A stretch of 64,000 bases of DNA from Erwinia sp. SLM-02 (lineage in GTDB: Bacteria; Pseudomonadota; Gammaproteobacteria; Enterobacterales; Enterobacteriaceae): NCBI RefSeq assembly GCF_037450285.1, contig NZ_JAQISN010000001.1, positions 2,418,001-2,482,000 on the forward strand, given 5' to 3'. The notes under the pieces were generated by a model, which made no database searches, had not been told where the DNA came from, and saw only the letters and a program-made list of their open reading frames with translations. Below, piece after piece: positions 25,052-35,462 of this stretch (positions are counted from its first letter, which is position 1; every line of letters begins with the position of its first letter). Made by a program: the position numbers and the translations under genes.

Positions 25052-27688
25052 TTACTCGTCATCTGCCTCGGCAGCATCATCATCGGTGTCCACTTCCGGG
25101 GCGATCTCGTCATCCCCTTCCGCAACGCTACCGTCGATGGCATCCAGTTCTTCTTCCGCTACCGGCTCGGCCACGCGCTGCAGGCCCACCACGTTTTCTT
25201 CTTCCGCGGTACGGATCAGAATAACGCCCTGGGTGTTACGGCCAACCACACTGACTTCCGAAACGCGCGTACGCACCAGCGTACCGGCATCGGTAATCAT
25301 CATGATCTGATCGCTGTCGACAACCTGTACCGCACCGATCACCGGTCCGTTACGTTCGGTCACTTTGATCGAAATAACCCCCTGCGTCGCACGCGACTTG
25401 GTTGGATATTCCGCATTGGCCGTGCGCTTACCGTAACCGTTCTGGGTCACCGTCAGAATCGCACCGTCATCACGCGGCACAATCAGTGACACCACGCGAT
25501 CGCCTTCGGCCAGCTTGATGCCGCGCACGCCGGAGGCGGTACGGCCCATAGCACGCACGGCGCTTTCCGCAAAGCGCACCACTTTACCGGCGGCGGAGAA
25601 CAGCATCGCTTCATCGCTGCCGTTGGTCAGCGACACGCCAATCAGTTCGTCGTCGTCACGCAGATTGACGGCAATAATACCGGCGCTGCGCGGACGGCTG
25701 AACTCGGTCAGGGCGGTTTTCTTCACGGTACCGCTGGCGGTTGCCATAAAGATATTCCAGCCCTCGGCGTATTCACGTACCGGCAGAATGGCGGTAATAC
25801 GCTCGTTGGCCTCAAGCGGCAGCAGGTTGACGATTGGACGCCCACGAGCACCGCGGCTGGCTTCCGGCAGCTGATAAACCTTCATCCAGTAGAGACGGCC
25901 TCGGCTGGAGAAGCACAGAATGGTATCGTGCGTGTTGGCCACCAGCAGGCGATCAATGAAGTCTTCTTCTTTGATGCGCGCTGCCGATTTACCTTTACCG
26001 CCGCGACGCTGAGCTTCGTAGTCGCTCAGCGGCTGATACTTGACGTAGCCCTGATGCGACAGCGTGACTACCACGTCTTCCTGAGTGATCAGGTCTTCGA
26101 TATTGATGTCGGCGCTGTTGGCGGTGATCTCGGTGCGACGCTTGTCGCCGAACTGATCGCGGATCAGCTCCAGCTCTTCACGGATCACTTCCATCAGACG
26201 GTCGGCGCTTTCCAGAATGCGCAGCAGTTCAGCAATCTGCATTAGCAGTTCTTTGTACTCGTCCAGCAGTTTTTCATGCTCAAGGCCGGTCAGTTTCTGC
26301 AGACGCAGATCCAGAATCGCCTGAGCCTGCTGCTCGGTGAGGTAGTACTGACCGTCACGAATACCGTACTGCTCTTCCAGCCATTCCGGACGCGCGGCGT
26401 TGTCACCGGCACGTTCCAGCATCGCGGAAACGTTGCCCAGCTCCCACGAACGGGCAATCAGGCCCGCTTTCGCTTCGGCAGGCGAGGCCGCACGACGGAT
26501 CAGTTCAATGATCGGATCGATGTTGGCCAGCGCCACGGCCAGCGCTTCAAGGATGTGCGCGCGGTCGCGTGCCTTGCGCAGCTCAAAGATGGTTCGACGG
26601 GTGATCACTTCCCGACGGTGACGCACGAAGGCTTCAATAATATCCTTCAGCGGCATAATCTTAGGCTGGCCCTGGTGCAGTGCCACCATGTTGATACCGA
26701 ACGACGTTTGCAGCTGGGTCAGCGAGTAGAGGTTGTTAAGAACCACTTCGCCGACCGCATCGCGCTTCACTTCGATCACGATGCGCATGCCGTCTTTATC
26801 GGACTCATCGCGCAGCGCGCTGATGCCCTCAAGGCGTTTTTCTTTTACCAGCTCGGCGATTTTCTCGATCAGGCGCGCTTTATTCACCTGATACGGGATT
26901 TCATGCACGATGATGGTTTCGCGGCCGGTTTTGGCATCGGCTTCTACCTCGGCGCGCGCGCGAATGTAGATCTTGCCACGGCCGGTGCGGTAGGCCTCTT
27001 CAATGCCGCGACGGCCGTTGATGATTGCCGCCGTCGGGAAGTCCGGCCCCGGGATGTGCTCCATCAGCCCTTCTACGGTGATGCTCTCATCATCGACAAA
27101 GGCCAGACAGGCGTTGATCACTTCGGTCAGGTTGTGCGGAGGAATGTTGGTCGCCATCCCCACGGCAATACCGGAAGAGCCGTTCACCAGCAGGTTAGGC
27201 ACCCGCGTTGGCATCACTTCCGGGATCTGCTCGGTGCCATCATAGTTTGGCACAAAATCGACGGTTTCTTTTTCCAGATCCGCCAGCAGTTCGTGGGCAA
27301 TTTTTGACATGCGCACTTCGGTATAACGCATCGCTGCAGCGGAGTCGCCGTCGACGGAACCGAAGTTACCCTGGCCATCTACCAGCATATAACGCAGGGA
27401 GAACGGCTGGGCCATACGCACGATGGTGTCATACACGGCGGTATCGCCATGCGGGTGATATTTACCGATAACGTCGCCGACAACACGGGCGGATTTTTTA
27501 TACGGTTTGTTCCAGTCGTTACCGAGAACATTCATGGCGTAAAGCACACGGCGGTGAACCGGCTTTAGACCATCACGAACGTCTGGTAATGCGCGGCCAA
27601 CGATGACCGACATGGCATAATCCAGGTAAGAGTTTTTTAACTCTTCCTCGATATTAACCGGTGTGATTTCTCTGGCTAGGTCGCTCAT
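25052..27688 (-). CDS. gyrA: GyrA: DNA gyrase subunit A
   Basis: 878-aa subunit that breaks and rejoins DNA during negative supercoiling. Catalytic tyrosine in the segment [13 protein letters not shown] (Tyr122 by E. coli numbering), GyrA box QRRGGKGK in the C-terminal beta-pinwheel, and the usual acidic tail ([14 protein letters not shown]). Quinolone-resistance region reads [12 protein letters not shown], so residue 83 is Thr instead of the Ser of E. coli, while Asp87 is kept. Acts with GyrB in an A2B2 complex. Divergent from ubiG. A TATACT element about 50 bases upstream of the ATG is the likely -10. Confidence 0.98.
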   Translation of the reverse strand: MSDLAREITPVNIEEELKNSYLDYAMSVIVGRALPDVRDGLKPVHRRVLYAMNVLGNDWNKPYKKSARVVGDVIGKYHPHGDTAVYDTIVRMAQPFSLRYMLVDGQGNFGSVDGDSAAAMRYTEVRMSKIAHELLADLEKETVDFVPNYDGTEQIPEVMPTRVPNLLVNGSSGIAVGMATNIPPHNLTEVINACLAFVDDESITVEGLMEHIPGPDFPTAAIINGRRGIEEAYRTGRGKIYIRARAEVEADAKTGRETIIVHEIPYQVNKARLIEKIAELVKEKRLEGISALRDESDKDGMRIVIEVKRDAVGEVVLNNLYSLTQLQTSFGINMVALHQGQPKIMPLKDIIEAFVRHRREVITRRTIFELRKARDRAHILEALAVALANIDPIIELIRRAASPAEAKAGLIARSWELGNVSAMLERAGDNAARPEWLEEQYGIRDGQYYLTEQQAQAILDLRLQKLTGLEHEKLLDEYKELLMQIAELLRILESADRLMEVIREELELIRDQFGDKRRTEITANSADINIEDLITQEDVVVTLSHQGYVKYQPLSDYEAQRRGGKGKSAARIKEEDFIDRLLVANTHDTILCFSSRGRLYWMKVYQLPEASRGARGRPIVNLLPLEANERITAILPVREYAEGWNIFMATASGTVKKTALTEFSRPRSAGIIAVNLRDDDELIGVSLTNGSDEAMLFSAAGKVVRFAESAVRAMGRTASGVRGIKLAEGDRVVSLIVPRDDGAILTVTQNGYGKRTANAEYPTKSRATQGVISIKVTERNGPVIGAVQVVDSDQIMMITDAGTLVRTRVSEVSVVGRNTQGVILIRTAEEENVVGLQRVAEPVAEEELDAIDGSVAEGDDEIAPEVDTDDDAAEADDE

Positions 27689-27733
27689 GGAGCCGCTATC
27701 CCTCTAGATTATTCCCGGATTCAAAGGTGCGAA

Positions 27734-27739
27734 AGTATA
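27734..27739 (-). promoter_or_regulatory. Probable gyrA -10 element
   Basis: TATACT on the minus strand, 46 bases upstream of the gyrA ATG, in the context GTGATATACTTTCGCACC. No good -35 match at 17 bases, which is common for the supercoiling-sensitive gyr promoters. Confidence 0.45.
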
Positions 27740-27880
27740 TCACACTGCGCCCAGGTGGTGAACGGAAAGCGTCAGTTTGGCCGCTTTATTGCATTCTGAA
27801 CCTCCCCTTACCCGCAGCGCTGCCCACAGGGGTCACGAAACATGTATACTGCAGCGAACTTTGGCTGGAGTAATAACCCA

Positions 27881-28606
27881 ATGAATAAAGAACAAAACGG
27901 GGCCGCTCAGAACGTCGACAGCGGAGAGATTGCTAAATTTGAAGCCGTTGCTTCGCGCTGGTGGGATCTGGAAGGGGAATTTAAACCTCTGCACCGCATC
28001 AACCCGCTGCGTCTTGGCTACATTGCGCAGCATGCCGGCGGTCTTTTCGGCAAAAAAATCCTTGATGTCGGCTGCGGCGGTGGGATCCTGGCGGAGAGCA
28101 TGGCGCGGGAAGGCGCGAATGTAACCGGTCTGGATATGGGCGCGGAGCCGCTGCAGGTTGCCCGCCTGCACGCGCTGGAAAGCGGCGTGAAAATTGATTA
28201 CGTCCAGCAGCTGGTCGAAGAGCATGCCGAAGAGTTTGCCGGGCAGTACGACGTAGTGACCTGCATGGAGATGCTTGAGCACGTACCGGACCCATGCTCC
28301 GTGGTTCACGCCTGCGCGAAGCTGGTGAAGCCCGGCGGCGACGTGTTCTTCTCAACGATTAACCGCAACAGCAAGGCCTGGCTGATGGCGATTGTCGGTG
28401 CGGAATACGTCCTGCGCATGGTGCCGCGCGGCACCCACGATATTAAGAAATTTATTCGCCCGGGCGAACTGCTGAACTGGGTGGATGAAACGTCGCTGCG
28501 CGAGCGCCACATGATCGGCCTGCACTACAATCCGCTGACCAACCACTTCAAGCTGGCACCGGGTGTGGACGTTAACTATATGGTCCATACGCACCGCCCT
28601 GAGTAA
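27881..28606 (+). CDS. ubiG: UbiG: ubiquinone O-methyltransferase
   Basis: 241-aa SAM-dependent methyltransferase that carries out both O-methylations in ubiquinone synthesis. Family start [21 protein letters not shown] and SAM motif [15 protein letters not shown] (about residue 63) are present, with motif post-I VTGLDMG and the [12 protein letters not shown] segment. Start at ATG 27881 by comparison with E. coli UbiG and GGAG 10 bases upstream. Divergent from gyrA, as in E. coli. Followed by a strong terminator. Confidence 0.97.
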   Translation: MNKEQNGAAQNVDSGEIAKFEAVASRWWDLEGEFKPLHRINPLRLGYIAQHAGGLFGKKILDVGCGGGILAESMAREGANVTGLDMGAEPLQVARLHALESGVKIDYVQQLVEEHAEEFAGQYDVVTCMEMLEHVPDPCSVVHACAKLVKPGGDVFFSTINRNSKAWLMAIVGAEYVLRMVPRGTHDIKKFIRPGELLNWVDETSLRERHMIGLHYNPLTNHFKLAPGVDVNYMVHTHRPE

Positions 28607-28613
28607 CCCCTCC

Positions 28614-28641
28614 GCCCTGGTGAATCACCGGGGCTTTTTTT
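28614..28641 (+). terminator. ubiG intrinsic terminator
   Basis: 9-bp stem GCCCTGGTG/CACCGGGGC (one G-T pair, loop AAT) followed by seven T's, eight bases past the ubiG stop. Confidence 0.9.
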
Positions 28642-28911
28642 ACCACAGTCTCATCAGCTGGAATTACTGGCACGCCGGCTAACGCTTTAGAGCCAGAAAA
28701 TTCTGGAAATTTCCGTTCTGCACAATATTTCTGCGTTCAATCACGCTGCTAAAAAAAATCTTTTCCCATTGACATGAGCCTGGGCCTTGAGAAACGTGGA
28801 CTTAGCCAAAACGGGGGTCAACGGACAGCAAATCGTAGTGAAAATCAAGCCTTGTTAACCACACGAAACTTACTAGAATACTCACCATATTGTTATCCAG
28901 TCTTCTCTCAC

Positions 28912-28927
28912 CCCCTATATATAGTGT
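28912..28927 (+). promoter_or_regulatory. NrdR-box-like site upstream of nrdA
   Basis: CCCCTATATATAGTGT matches the NrdR consensus ACACWATATATWGTGT in its core and right half. NrdR represses ribonucleotide reductase genes when dATP is high. A less clear second site may lie about 31 bases upstream (28881-28896). Confidence 0.5.
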
Positions 28928-28936
28928 TTATCCACA
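28928..28936 (+). promoter_or_regulatory. DnaA box upstream of nrdA
   Basis: TTATCCACA is a perfect high-affinity DnaA box. It directly abuts the NrdR-like box and lies about 70 bases before the nrdA start. DnaA is a known regulator of E. coli nrdAB. Confidence 0.65.
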
Positions 28937-29005
28937 GAGTTACTCACAACGAGCAAGCTGTGCATAAACGTGGGGATTATTTGTTAAAAACAGGTAAAAC
29001 GCGAC

Positions 29006-31291
29006 ATGAATCAGAGTCTGCTTGTCACTAAGCGCGATGGCCGTACCGAACGCATCGATCTAGATAAAATCCACCGTGTGCTCGATTGGGCTGCCGAAGG
29101 GCTGCAAAATGTCTCCGTCTCTCAGGTTGAACTGCGTTCGCATATCCAGTTCTACGAAGGTATCCGTACTTCCGATATCCATGAGACGATTATCAAGTCT
29201 GCGGCCGACCTGATCTCCCGCGATGCGCCTGATTACCAGTACATGGCCGCCCGCCTGGCGATTTTCCACCTGCGTAAAAAAGCCTACGGCCAGTTTGAGC
29301 CGCCGAAGCTTATCGACCAGGTGACGCGTATGGTGGAGATGGGTAAATACGATCGTCATTTGCTGGAAGACTACAGTCGCGAAGAATTCGAGCAGATGGA
29401 CGGGTTTATCGACCACTGGCGTGATATGAACTTCTCCTACGCCGCGGTTAAACAGCTGGAAGGTAAGTACCTGGTGCAGAACCGCGTGAGCGGCGAAATC
29501 TATGAAAGCGCCCAGTTCCTTTATATTCTCGTGGCTGCCTGCCTGTTCTCCGGCTACCCGCGCGAAACGCGTCTGGACTACGTGAAGCGTTTTTACGATG
29601 CGATCTCCACGTTCAAAATCTCTCTGCCGACGCCAATCATGTCCGGCGTGCGTACCCCAACCCGCCAGTTCAGCTCCTGCGTGCTGATCGAGTGCGGCGA
29701 CAGCCTGGATTCCATTAACGCCACCTCCAGCGCCATCGTCAAATACGTCTCCCAGCGTGCCGGTATCGGTATTAACGCAGGCCGTATTCGCGCACTGGGC
29801 AGCCCGATTCGCGGCGGTGAAGCGTTCCACACCGGCTGTATTCCGTTCTACAAGCACTTCCAGACCGCCGTTAAGTCCTGTTCTCAGGGCGGCGTGCGCG
29901 GCGGTGCGGCCACCCTGTTCTATCCAATGTGGCATCTGGAAGTGGAAAGCCTGCTGGTGTTGAAAAACAACCGCGGCGTGGAAGGCAATCGCGTGCGCCA
30001 TATGGATTACGGCGTACAGCTCAACAAGCTGATGTATCAGCGCCTGCTCAAGGGTGAAGACATCACCCTGTTCAGCCCGTCCGACGTACCGGGCCTGTAC
30101 GATGCCTTCTTCGCCGATCAGGCAGAGTTCGAGCGTCTGTACACCAAATATGAGAAAGACGACAGCATCCGCAAGCAGCGGGTGAAAGCGGTTGACCTGT
30201 TCTCGCTGATGATGCAGGAACGCGCCTCTACCGGCCGTATCTACATCCAGAACGTTGACCACTGCAACACCCACAGCCCGTTCGATCCGGCCATCGCCCC
30301 CGTTCGCCAGTCTAACCTGTGCCTGGAAATCGCGCTGCCGACCAAACCGCTGCTGGATGTGAATGACGAAAACGGCGAGATCGCCCTGTGTACGCTTTCC
30401 GCATTCAACCTGGGCGCGATTGAAAGCCTGGATGACCTGCGCGAGCTGGCAACCCTGGCGGTACGTGCGCTGGATGCCCTGCTGGATTATCAGGATTACC
30501 CAATCCCGGCCGCGAAGCGCGGTGCAATGGGTCGTCGTACCCTCGGTATTGGTGTTATCAACTTCGCCTACTACCTGGCGAAGAACGGCGTGCGTTATTC
30601 CGACGGCAGCGCGAATAACCTGACGCATAAAACCTTCGAAGCCATTCAGTACTGGCTGCTGAAGGCCTCTAACGATTTGGCTATCGAACAGGGTGCCTGC
30701 CCGTGGTTTAACGAGACCACCTATGCTCAGGGTATTCTGCCGATTGATACCTACAAGAAAGATCTGGATGCGATCAGCAACGAACCGCTGCATCTGGACT
30801 GGGAAGCGCTGCGCGAGTCGATCAAAACTCACGGCCTGCGTAACTCCACGCTGTCAGCTCTGATGCCGTCAGAAACCTCTTCGCAGATTTCTAACGCCAC
30901 CAACGGCATCGAACCGCCGCGCGGCCATATCAGTATTAAAGCGTCTAAAGACGGTATCCTGCGCCAGGTGGTGCCGGAGTATGAGCGTCTGAAAGATAAC
31001 TACGAGCTGCTGTGGGAAATGCCGAACAACGACGGCTATCTGCAGCTGGTTGGCCTGATGCAGAAGTTTATCGATCAGGCGATTTCATCTAATACCAACT
31101 ACGATCCGACGCGCTTCGCCAACGGCAAAGTGCCGATGAAGCAGCTACTGAAAGATTTGCTGACCGCCTATAAGTTCGGCGTGAAAACGCTGTACTACCA
31201 GAACACCCGTGATGGTGCGGAAGATGCGCAGGATGACCTGGCACCTTCAATTCAGGATGACGGCTGCGAAAGCGGCGCCTGCAAAATCTAA
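29006..31291 (+). CDS. nrdA: NrdA: class Ia ribonucleoside-diphosphate reductase, alpha subunit
   Basis: 761-aa catalytic subunit, same length as E. coli NrdA. N-terminal ATP-cone (activity site) in residues 1-95, active-site cysteine pair partner in RQFSSCVLIECGDS (Cys225), central radical cysteine in the SNLCLEIALP region, and the C-terminal redox pair ESGACKI with DGCESG. Reduces ribonucleoside diphosphates to deoxy forms using the radical stored on NrdB. First gene of nrdA-nrdB-yfaE. Control signals upstream include a DnaA box and an NrdR-like box. The ribosome site is weak (AGGT about 10 bases before ATG). Confidence 0.98.
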   Translation: MNQSLLVTKRDGRTERIDLDKIHRVLDWAAEGLQNVSVSQVELRSHIQFYEGIRTSDIHETIIKSAADLISRDAPDYQYMAARLAIFHLRKKAYGQFEPPKLIDQVTRMVEMGKYDRHLLEDYSREEFEQMDGFIDHWRDMNFSYAAVKQLEGKYLVQNRVSGEIYESAQFLYILVAACLFSGYPRETRLDYVKRFYDAISTFKISLPTPIMSGVRTPTRQFSSCVLIECGDSLDSINATSSAIVKYVSQRAGIGINAGRIRALGSPIRGGEAFHTGCIPFYKHFQTAVKSCSQGGVRGGAATLFYPMWHLEVESLLVLKNNRGVEGNRVRHMDYGVQLNKLMYQRLLKGEDITLFSPSDVPGLYDAFFADQAEFERLYTKYEKDDSIRKQRVKAVDLFSLMMQERASTGRIYIQNVDHCNTHSPFDPAIAPVRQSNLCLEIALPTKPLLDVNDENGEIALCTLSAFNLGAIESLDDLRELATLAVRALDALLDYQDYPIPAAKRGAMGRRTLGIGVINFAYYLAKNGVRYSDGSANNLTHKTFEAIQYWLLKASNDLAIEQGACPWFNETTYAQGILPIDTYKKDLDAISNEPLHLDWEALRESIKTHGLRNSTLSALMPSETSSQISNATNGIEPPRGHISIKASKDGILRQVVPEYERLKDNYELLWEMPNNDGYLQLVGLMQKFIDQAISSNTNYDPTRFANGKVPMKQLLKDLLTAYKFGVKTLYYQNTRDGAEDAQDDLAPSIQDDGCESGACKI

Positions 31292-31297
31292 TCCCCA

Positions 31298-31317
31298 GGG
31301 GGCCATCGGTGGCCCCC
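31298..31317 (+). other. Strong hairpin in the nrdA-nrdB gap
   Basis: GGGGGCCA (31298-31305) and TGGCCCCC (31310-31317) form a perfect 8-bp GC-rich stem with loop TCGG, 49 bases before nrdB. Few T's follow, so it more likely stabilises or separates the two messages than stops transcription. Confidence 0.65.
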
Positions 31318-31366
31318 CTCTCTGATTTCTGTAGCACGATTCTGCTACCACGACGGATAACTATTT

Positions 31367-32497
31367 ATGGCTTACACCACGTTTTCCCAGAACAAAAATG
31401 ACCAGCTGCTGGAGCCGATGTTCTTTGGCCAGTCGGTCAACGTTGCCCGCTACGATCAGCAAAAATACGATATCTTCGAAAAGCTGATTGAAAAGCAGCT
31501 TTCGTTCTTCTGGCGCCCGGAAGAAGTGGACGTTTCACGCGATCGCATCGACTATCAGGCGCTGCCGGATCACGAAAAGCATATTTTCATCAGCAACCTC
31601 AAGTACCAGACGCTGCTGGACTCGATTCAGGGACGCAGCCCGAACGTGGCGCTGCTGCCGCTGATCTCGATCCCGGAGCTGGAAACCTGGGTCGAGACGT
31701 GGGCGTTCTCAGAAACCATCCACTCGCGCTCCTACACCCACATTATCCGCAATATCGTCAACGATCCGGCCGTGGTCTTTGACGACATCGTGGCTAATGA
31801 GCAGATCCTGTCCCGCGCGAAGGATATCTCCGGCTACTACGACGATCTGATCGAGATGACCAGCTACTGGCATCTGCTGGGTGAAGGCACCCATGAGGTG
31901 GCCGGTAAAACCGTCACCGTCAATCTGCGCACGCTGAAAAAGCAGCTGTATATCTGCCTGATGAGCGTCAACGCGCTGGAGGCGATCCGCTTCTACGTCA
32001 GCTTCGCCTGCTCGTTTGCCTTCGCTGAACGCGAGCTGATGGAAGGTAACGCGAAAATCATCAAACTGATCGCCCGTGACGAAGCGCTGCACCTGACCGG
32101 TACCCAGCACATGCTGAATCTGCTGCGCAGCGGTGAAGACGATCCGGAAATGGCCGAGATAGCCGAAGAGTGCCGCCAGGAGTGTTACGACCTGTTTGTA
32201 CTGGCAGCCGAGCAGGAAAAAGAGTGGGCGGAATACCTGTTCAGCGGCGGTTCAATGATCGGCATGAACAAGGATATCCTGTGGCAGTACATTGAATATA
32301 TCACCAATATTCGCATGAACGCCGTCGGCCTGGACCTGCCATTCAAAACCCGTTCAAACCCAATCCCATGGATTAACTCCTGGCTGGTGTCGGACAACGT
32401 TCAGGTGGCACCGCAGGAAGTTGAGGTCAGCTCCTACCTGGTCGGTCAGATTGACGCAGAAGTGAATACCGACGATCTCAGCGACTTCGAACTGTAA
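31367..32497 (+). CDS. nrdB: NrdB: class Ia ribonucleoside-diphosphate reductase, beta subunit
   Basis: 376-aa diiron-tyrosyl radical subunit, same length as E. coli NrdB. The radical tyrosine is in [12 protein letters not shown] (Tyr122), with iron ligands in the [11 protein letters not shown] helix and in [12 protein letters not shown] (Glu238, His241). The C-terminal tail ending DLSDFEL docks on NrdA. Starts 75 bases after nrdA and is followed after one base by yfaE. Confidence 0.98.
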   Translation: MAYTTFSQNKNDQLLEPMFFGQSVNVARYDQQKYDIFEKLIEKQLSFFWRPEEVDVSRDRIDYQALPDHEKHIFISNLKYQTLLDSIQGRSPNVALLPLISIPELETWVETWAFSETIHSRSYTHIIRNIVNDPAVVFDDIVANEQILSRAKDISGYYDDLIEMTSYWHLLGEGTHEVAGKTVTVNLRTLKKQLYICLMSVNALEAIRFYVSFACSFAFAERELMEGNAKIIKLIARDEALHLTGTQHMLNLLRSGEDDPEMAEIAEECRQECYDLFVLAAEQEKEWAEYLFSGGSMIGMNKDILWQYIEYITNIRMNAVGLDLPFKTRSNPIPWINSWLVSDNVQVAPQEVEVSSYLVGQIDAEVNTDDLSDFEL

Positions 32498-32498
32498 A

Positions 32499-32759
32499 AT
32501 GACGCGTTCGATTATTACCCTGCGTGCTTCCGGCACGCAGCTGGAGTGCAGGGAACATCATACTTCCCTGCTCGCCGCGCTTGAGGCGAATAAAGTCTGT
32601 ATTGAATATCAGTGTCGGGAAGGGTACTGCGGTTCGTGCCGAACCCGCCTGCTGAAAGGTGAAGTCAGCTACGCGAGCAAACCGCTGGCCTTTATCCAGC
32701 AGGGCGAGATCCTGCCCTGCTGCTGTCAGGCGCAGGGCGATATCGAGATAGAACTGTAA
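32499..32759 (+). CDS. yfaE: YfaE: 2Fe-2S ferredoxin maintaining NrdB
   Basis: 86-aa ferredoxin. Cluster ligands are in CREGYCGSCRTRLL (Cys at about residues 38, 43 and 46) with a fourth Cys in ILPCCCQAQ near residue 75. In E. coli YfaE reduces the diferric cofactor of NrdB so that the tyrosyl radical can be regenerated. ATG lies one base after the nrdB stop, so translation is coupled. Confidence 0.95.
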   Translation: MTRSIITLRASGTQLECREHHTSLLAALEANKVCIEYQCREGYCGSCRTRLLKGEVSYASKPLAFIQQGEILPCCCQAQGDIEIEL

Positions 32760-32837
32760 AACGGCGGCACCCATCGGGAAAAACCACCCCCGGACTGCGG
32801 GCGACCACTGCTTCGGATCGCCCTGTGGCCCGTGCCG

Positions 32838-34028
32838 TTACAGCGTTTCCACCACGTCAATCCAGCCGTGTCCGGTCGTGACCGTCTGACCATTCAGCCA
32901 GCGGCGCAGCATGTTCAGTGCCAGCATAGCGACCATATCTTGCCTGGCTTTCAGACCGTGACGACTGACGTTAAACTTCACCCGCTGCGCAAAGATACCG
33001 TCCGGCGTATTCAGCGCGAATCCCAGCATATCCTCTTCGATCCCCCCCACGATCAGCACCACCTGCGCATCATTTTCCTGCGCCAGCACGCGGCTGCGAT
33101 CCGCCAGCTGCGTCAGGGATTCCGGGCGATTGGGGAGAACGTTGCCTGCATTGAGTTTTGCGCCTGCGGAGACCAGCTGCCACTGCAGCAGCCCGGCGGT
33201 AAACTGTTCGCTGACGCTGAGCGACAGCTCGCGCTCGCCCAGCCGCCGCGCCAGCTGCTCCGGCAGCCCTTCCAGCCCTTCGAAAATCACGCTGTCACCG
33301 GCAATGTCCCGCACCTGCTGCCAGAACTGCTCCATCTCTGCCAGCTTGTCCGCCGGGCCGTTCAGCTTGAGTTCGATAATCGGCATGGAAGCGCGGTATC
33401 CCACCACCACACCTTCCGGCAGCGGCAGCGGTTCAATGGCCGAGGCCAGATCGCTCTCGCCACGGCCAAAGGTGGTCATTCGCAGGCACAGCGGCGGTTC
33501 GGGAAGCGGGTAGCGGGCTTTAAGCCGCGGCAGGATCTCGCCGGTGACCATCGTTTTAAACTCTGAGGGCACACCGGGGGTAAAGAAGATCCAGCACCGG
33601 TTCAGCTCAATGGCAAAACCGCAGGCGGTGCCTACCGGGTTATCCAGCATTTCTGCACCGGCCGGGATTTCAGCCTGCTTGCGATTGCTGGGTGCCATCG
33701 GTTTGCCGCGGCTGGCGAAGAACGCCTCCATTTTGGCCAGCCACTCCGGGTGGATCTGCAGCCCGACACCGGCCGCTGTTGCCGCGGCCAGCGAGCTGAG
33801 ATCGTCGCTGGTCGGGCCAAGACCGCCGTTAACGATCAGCACATCGGCGACTTTACTGCGCTCGGTCAGTACGCTGACCAGCTCGGGAAGGCTGTCACCC
33901 ACCGTCTGGCGGCTGGTCATCGGTAAACCGTTTTCAAACAGCACCCCCGCCAGCCATGCTGCATTGGTATCCACGATCTGACCGTGCAGCACTTCATCAC
34001 CTGTGGCGAGCATTTCCACTCTTATCAT
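32838..34028 (-). CDS. yfaY: YfaY: CinA-like protein
   Basis: 396-aa protein of the CinA family with an N-terminal MoaB/MogA-like domain (ATGDEVLHGQIVDTN at the start, VNGGLGPTSDDLSS around residue 66). The C-terminal half corresponds to the NMN-deamidase domain but in YfaY it is degenerate: the catalytic Ser region reads VSEQFTAGLL in place of the active SAES-T-GG form of PncC-type proteins. E. coli YfaY (400 aa) is likewise reported not to have NMN deamidase activity. Converges with yfaE, and menE follows on the same strand after 72 bases. Confidence 0.9.
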   Translation of the reverse strand: MIRVEMLATGDEVLHGQIVDTNAAWLAGVLFENGLPMTSRQTVGDSLPELVSVLTERSKVADVLIVNGGLGPTSDDLSSLAAATAAGVGLQIHPEWLAKMEAFFASRGKPMAPSNRKQAEIPAGAEMLDNPVGTACGFAIELNRCWIFFTPGVPSEFKTMVTGEILPRLKARYPLPEPPLCLRMTTFGRGESDLASAIEPLPLPEGVVVGYRASMPIIELKLNGPADKLAEMEQFWQQVRDIAGDSVIFEGLEGLPEQLARRLGERELSLSVSEQFTAGLLQWQLVSAGAKLNAGNVLPNRPESLTQLADRSRVLAQENDAQVVLIVGGIEEDMLGFALNTPDGIFAQRVKFNVSRHGLKARQDMVAMLALNMLRRWLNGQTVTTGHGWIDVVETL

Positions 34029-34100
34029 TTTTATCTCCGGGTTTCTCAGGTCTTTACACTGTAAGAAGCCCGCCCGATAAAAACAATGTGATTTTCCCCT

Positions 34101-35462
34101 CTATTTCCGATCGCGCAGCCAGGCCAACAGGCGATGGCGCGACGGCTTAATCCCCTCTCCCTCAAAACGGGGCAGCGGATGCCAGGCAACCGGATTCTGG
34201 TAGTTTGCAAGCAGGGGAGCCGCCCACTCTGCCAGCGTATCCAGTGGGATGTCGGCCAACACCAGCGCCACCGGTCGCTGGCCGTATTCGCTGTCCGTCT
34301 GCGGTACCACGACAGCCTGCGTTACCGCCGGATGCGCCAGCAGCACCCGCTCAATCACCTCGGGCTGCACCGCCTCGCCGCCGCTGAAAAAAAGAGTATC
34401 GAGACGCCCGTCAATGTGCAGTTCATTCCGATCCCAGTGCCCGCGATCCCCGGTATGCAGCCAGCCGTTATCGTCGGTCATCTGCTGCAGTTCACCGTTT
34501 TGCCAGTAGCCCTGTGCCAGGGTTGGCGAGCGTAGCCAGACCTCGTTTTCGACCAGCTTCACCTCCTGCCCCGGGAGCGGGATGCCAACGCTGCCGGATC
34601 CCTGCACGCGGCCGGCGCAGACCGTGGAGGCCGTCTCGGTCAGACCATAGCCGCACCAGCAGCGGATCCCGGCGGCCTCCGCCTGACGGGTCAGCTCTTC
34701 CGGGATGGCTGCTCCGCCGAGCAGCACGGCACGCAAACCGGAGGGTAGCGCGGGCTGATTCAGTAAACGCCACAGCTGGGTTGGCACCAGCGAAGCAAAA
34801 CTGCTGCGCGCCAGCGCCGCCGGCATATCACGTGACTCATCAACGACCAGCGTTGCTCCGGCGGACAGCCACCGCCAGACGATCCCCATCCCGGAAACGT
34901 GAAACAGGGGTAACGACAGCAGCCAGCGATCCCGTGGGGTGAAATCCATCAGCGCGATCACCGCCGCCGCGCTGCGCAGGTGAGCATCAAAGGTATGCAC
35001 GGCCGCTTTCGCCCGCCCGGTCGTGCCTGACGTCAGCGTCAGCGTCGCAAGCGCGTCCCGCCGCCAGGGGTACTGAACCCGCCCGCTGGCCGTTTCCAGG
35101 TTCAGCTGTGCCGCCTGTGGGACCGGTGGCGCATCGAGGCTGAGGGCGAAGGCCACGCCCAGCTCCGGTAACAGCCGATCCAGCTGAGCATCCGGCAGCT
35201 GCGGGTTGAGCATCAGCACCTTAGTGCCGCATGCCAGCAGGCTCAGCCACGCCAGCAGCGCCTGCAGGCCGTTGCGGCTGCGCAGCGCGATCGTCATCTC
35301 GGGCATCACGCCCTGCCGGCGAAAGCCGTTAGCGTACCCGGTAATTCGCTCAGCCAGCTGCTGCCAGCTTACTGTTTCACTTCCGCAGTCAATGGCCGTC
35401 GCCTGCGGATACCGCTGCTGCCAGTGCAGCCAGGGCCAGTCGTTTATTGTTGCCACAGACAT
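34101..35462 (-). CDS. menE: MenE: o-succinylbenzoate-CoA ligase
   Basis: 453-aa ANL-superfamily acyl-CoA synthetase. ATP-binding P-loop [16 protein letters not shown] (about residue 145), [14 protein letters not shown] motif seen as [10 protein letters not shown] (about 260), and [18 protein letters not shown]. Activates o-succinylbenzoate to its CoA thioester in menaquinone synthesis. Start at ATG 35462, supported by GGAGGG about 6 bases upstream and by E. coli MenE length (451 aa); it overlaps the menC end by 19 bases. Last gene of the menD-H-B-C-E cluster. Confidence 0.96.
   Translation of the reverse strand: MSVATINDWPWLHWQQRYPQATAIDCGSETVSWQQLAERITGYANGFRRQGVMPEMTIALRSRNGLQALLAWLSLLACGTKVLMLNPQLPDAQLDRLLPELGVAFALSLDAPPVPQAAQLNLETASGRVQYPWRRDALATLTLTSGTTGRAKAAVHTFDAHLRSAAAVIALMDFTPRDRWLLSLPLFHVSGMGIVWRWLSAGATLVVDESRDMPAALARSSFASLVPTQLWRLLNQPALPSGLRAVLLGGAAIPEELTRQAEAAGIRCWCGYGLTETASTVCAGRVQGSGSVGIPLPGQEVKLVENEVWLRSPTLAQGYWQNGELQQMTDDNGWLHTGDRGHWDRNELHIDGRLDTLFFSGGEAVQPEVIERVLLAHPAVTQAVVVPQTDSEYGQRPVALVLADIPLDTLAEWAAPLLANYQNPVAWHPLPRFEGEGIKPSRHRLLAWLRDRK

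Noticed and set aside
26276..27307. 343-codon open frame antisense to gyrA
   Set aside because: Shadow of a highly conserved gene.
28774..29031. 85-codon frame overlapping the nrdA promoter
   Set aside because: It covers the DnaA and NrdR-like sites and overlaps nrdA; no ribosome site.
29060..30832. 590-codon open frame antisense to nrdA
   Set aside because: It mirrors nrdA codons on the opposite strand and has no family features; nrdA is certain.
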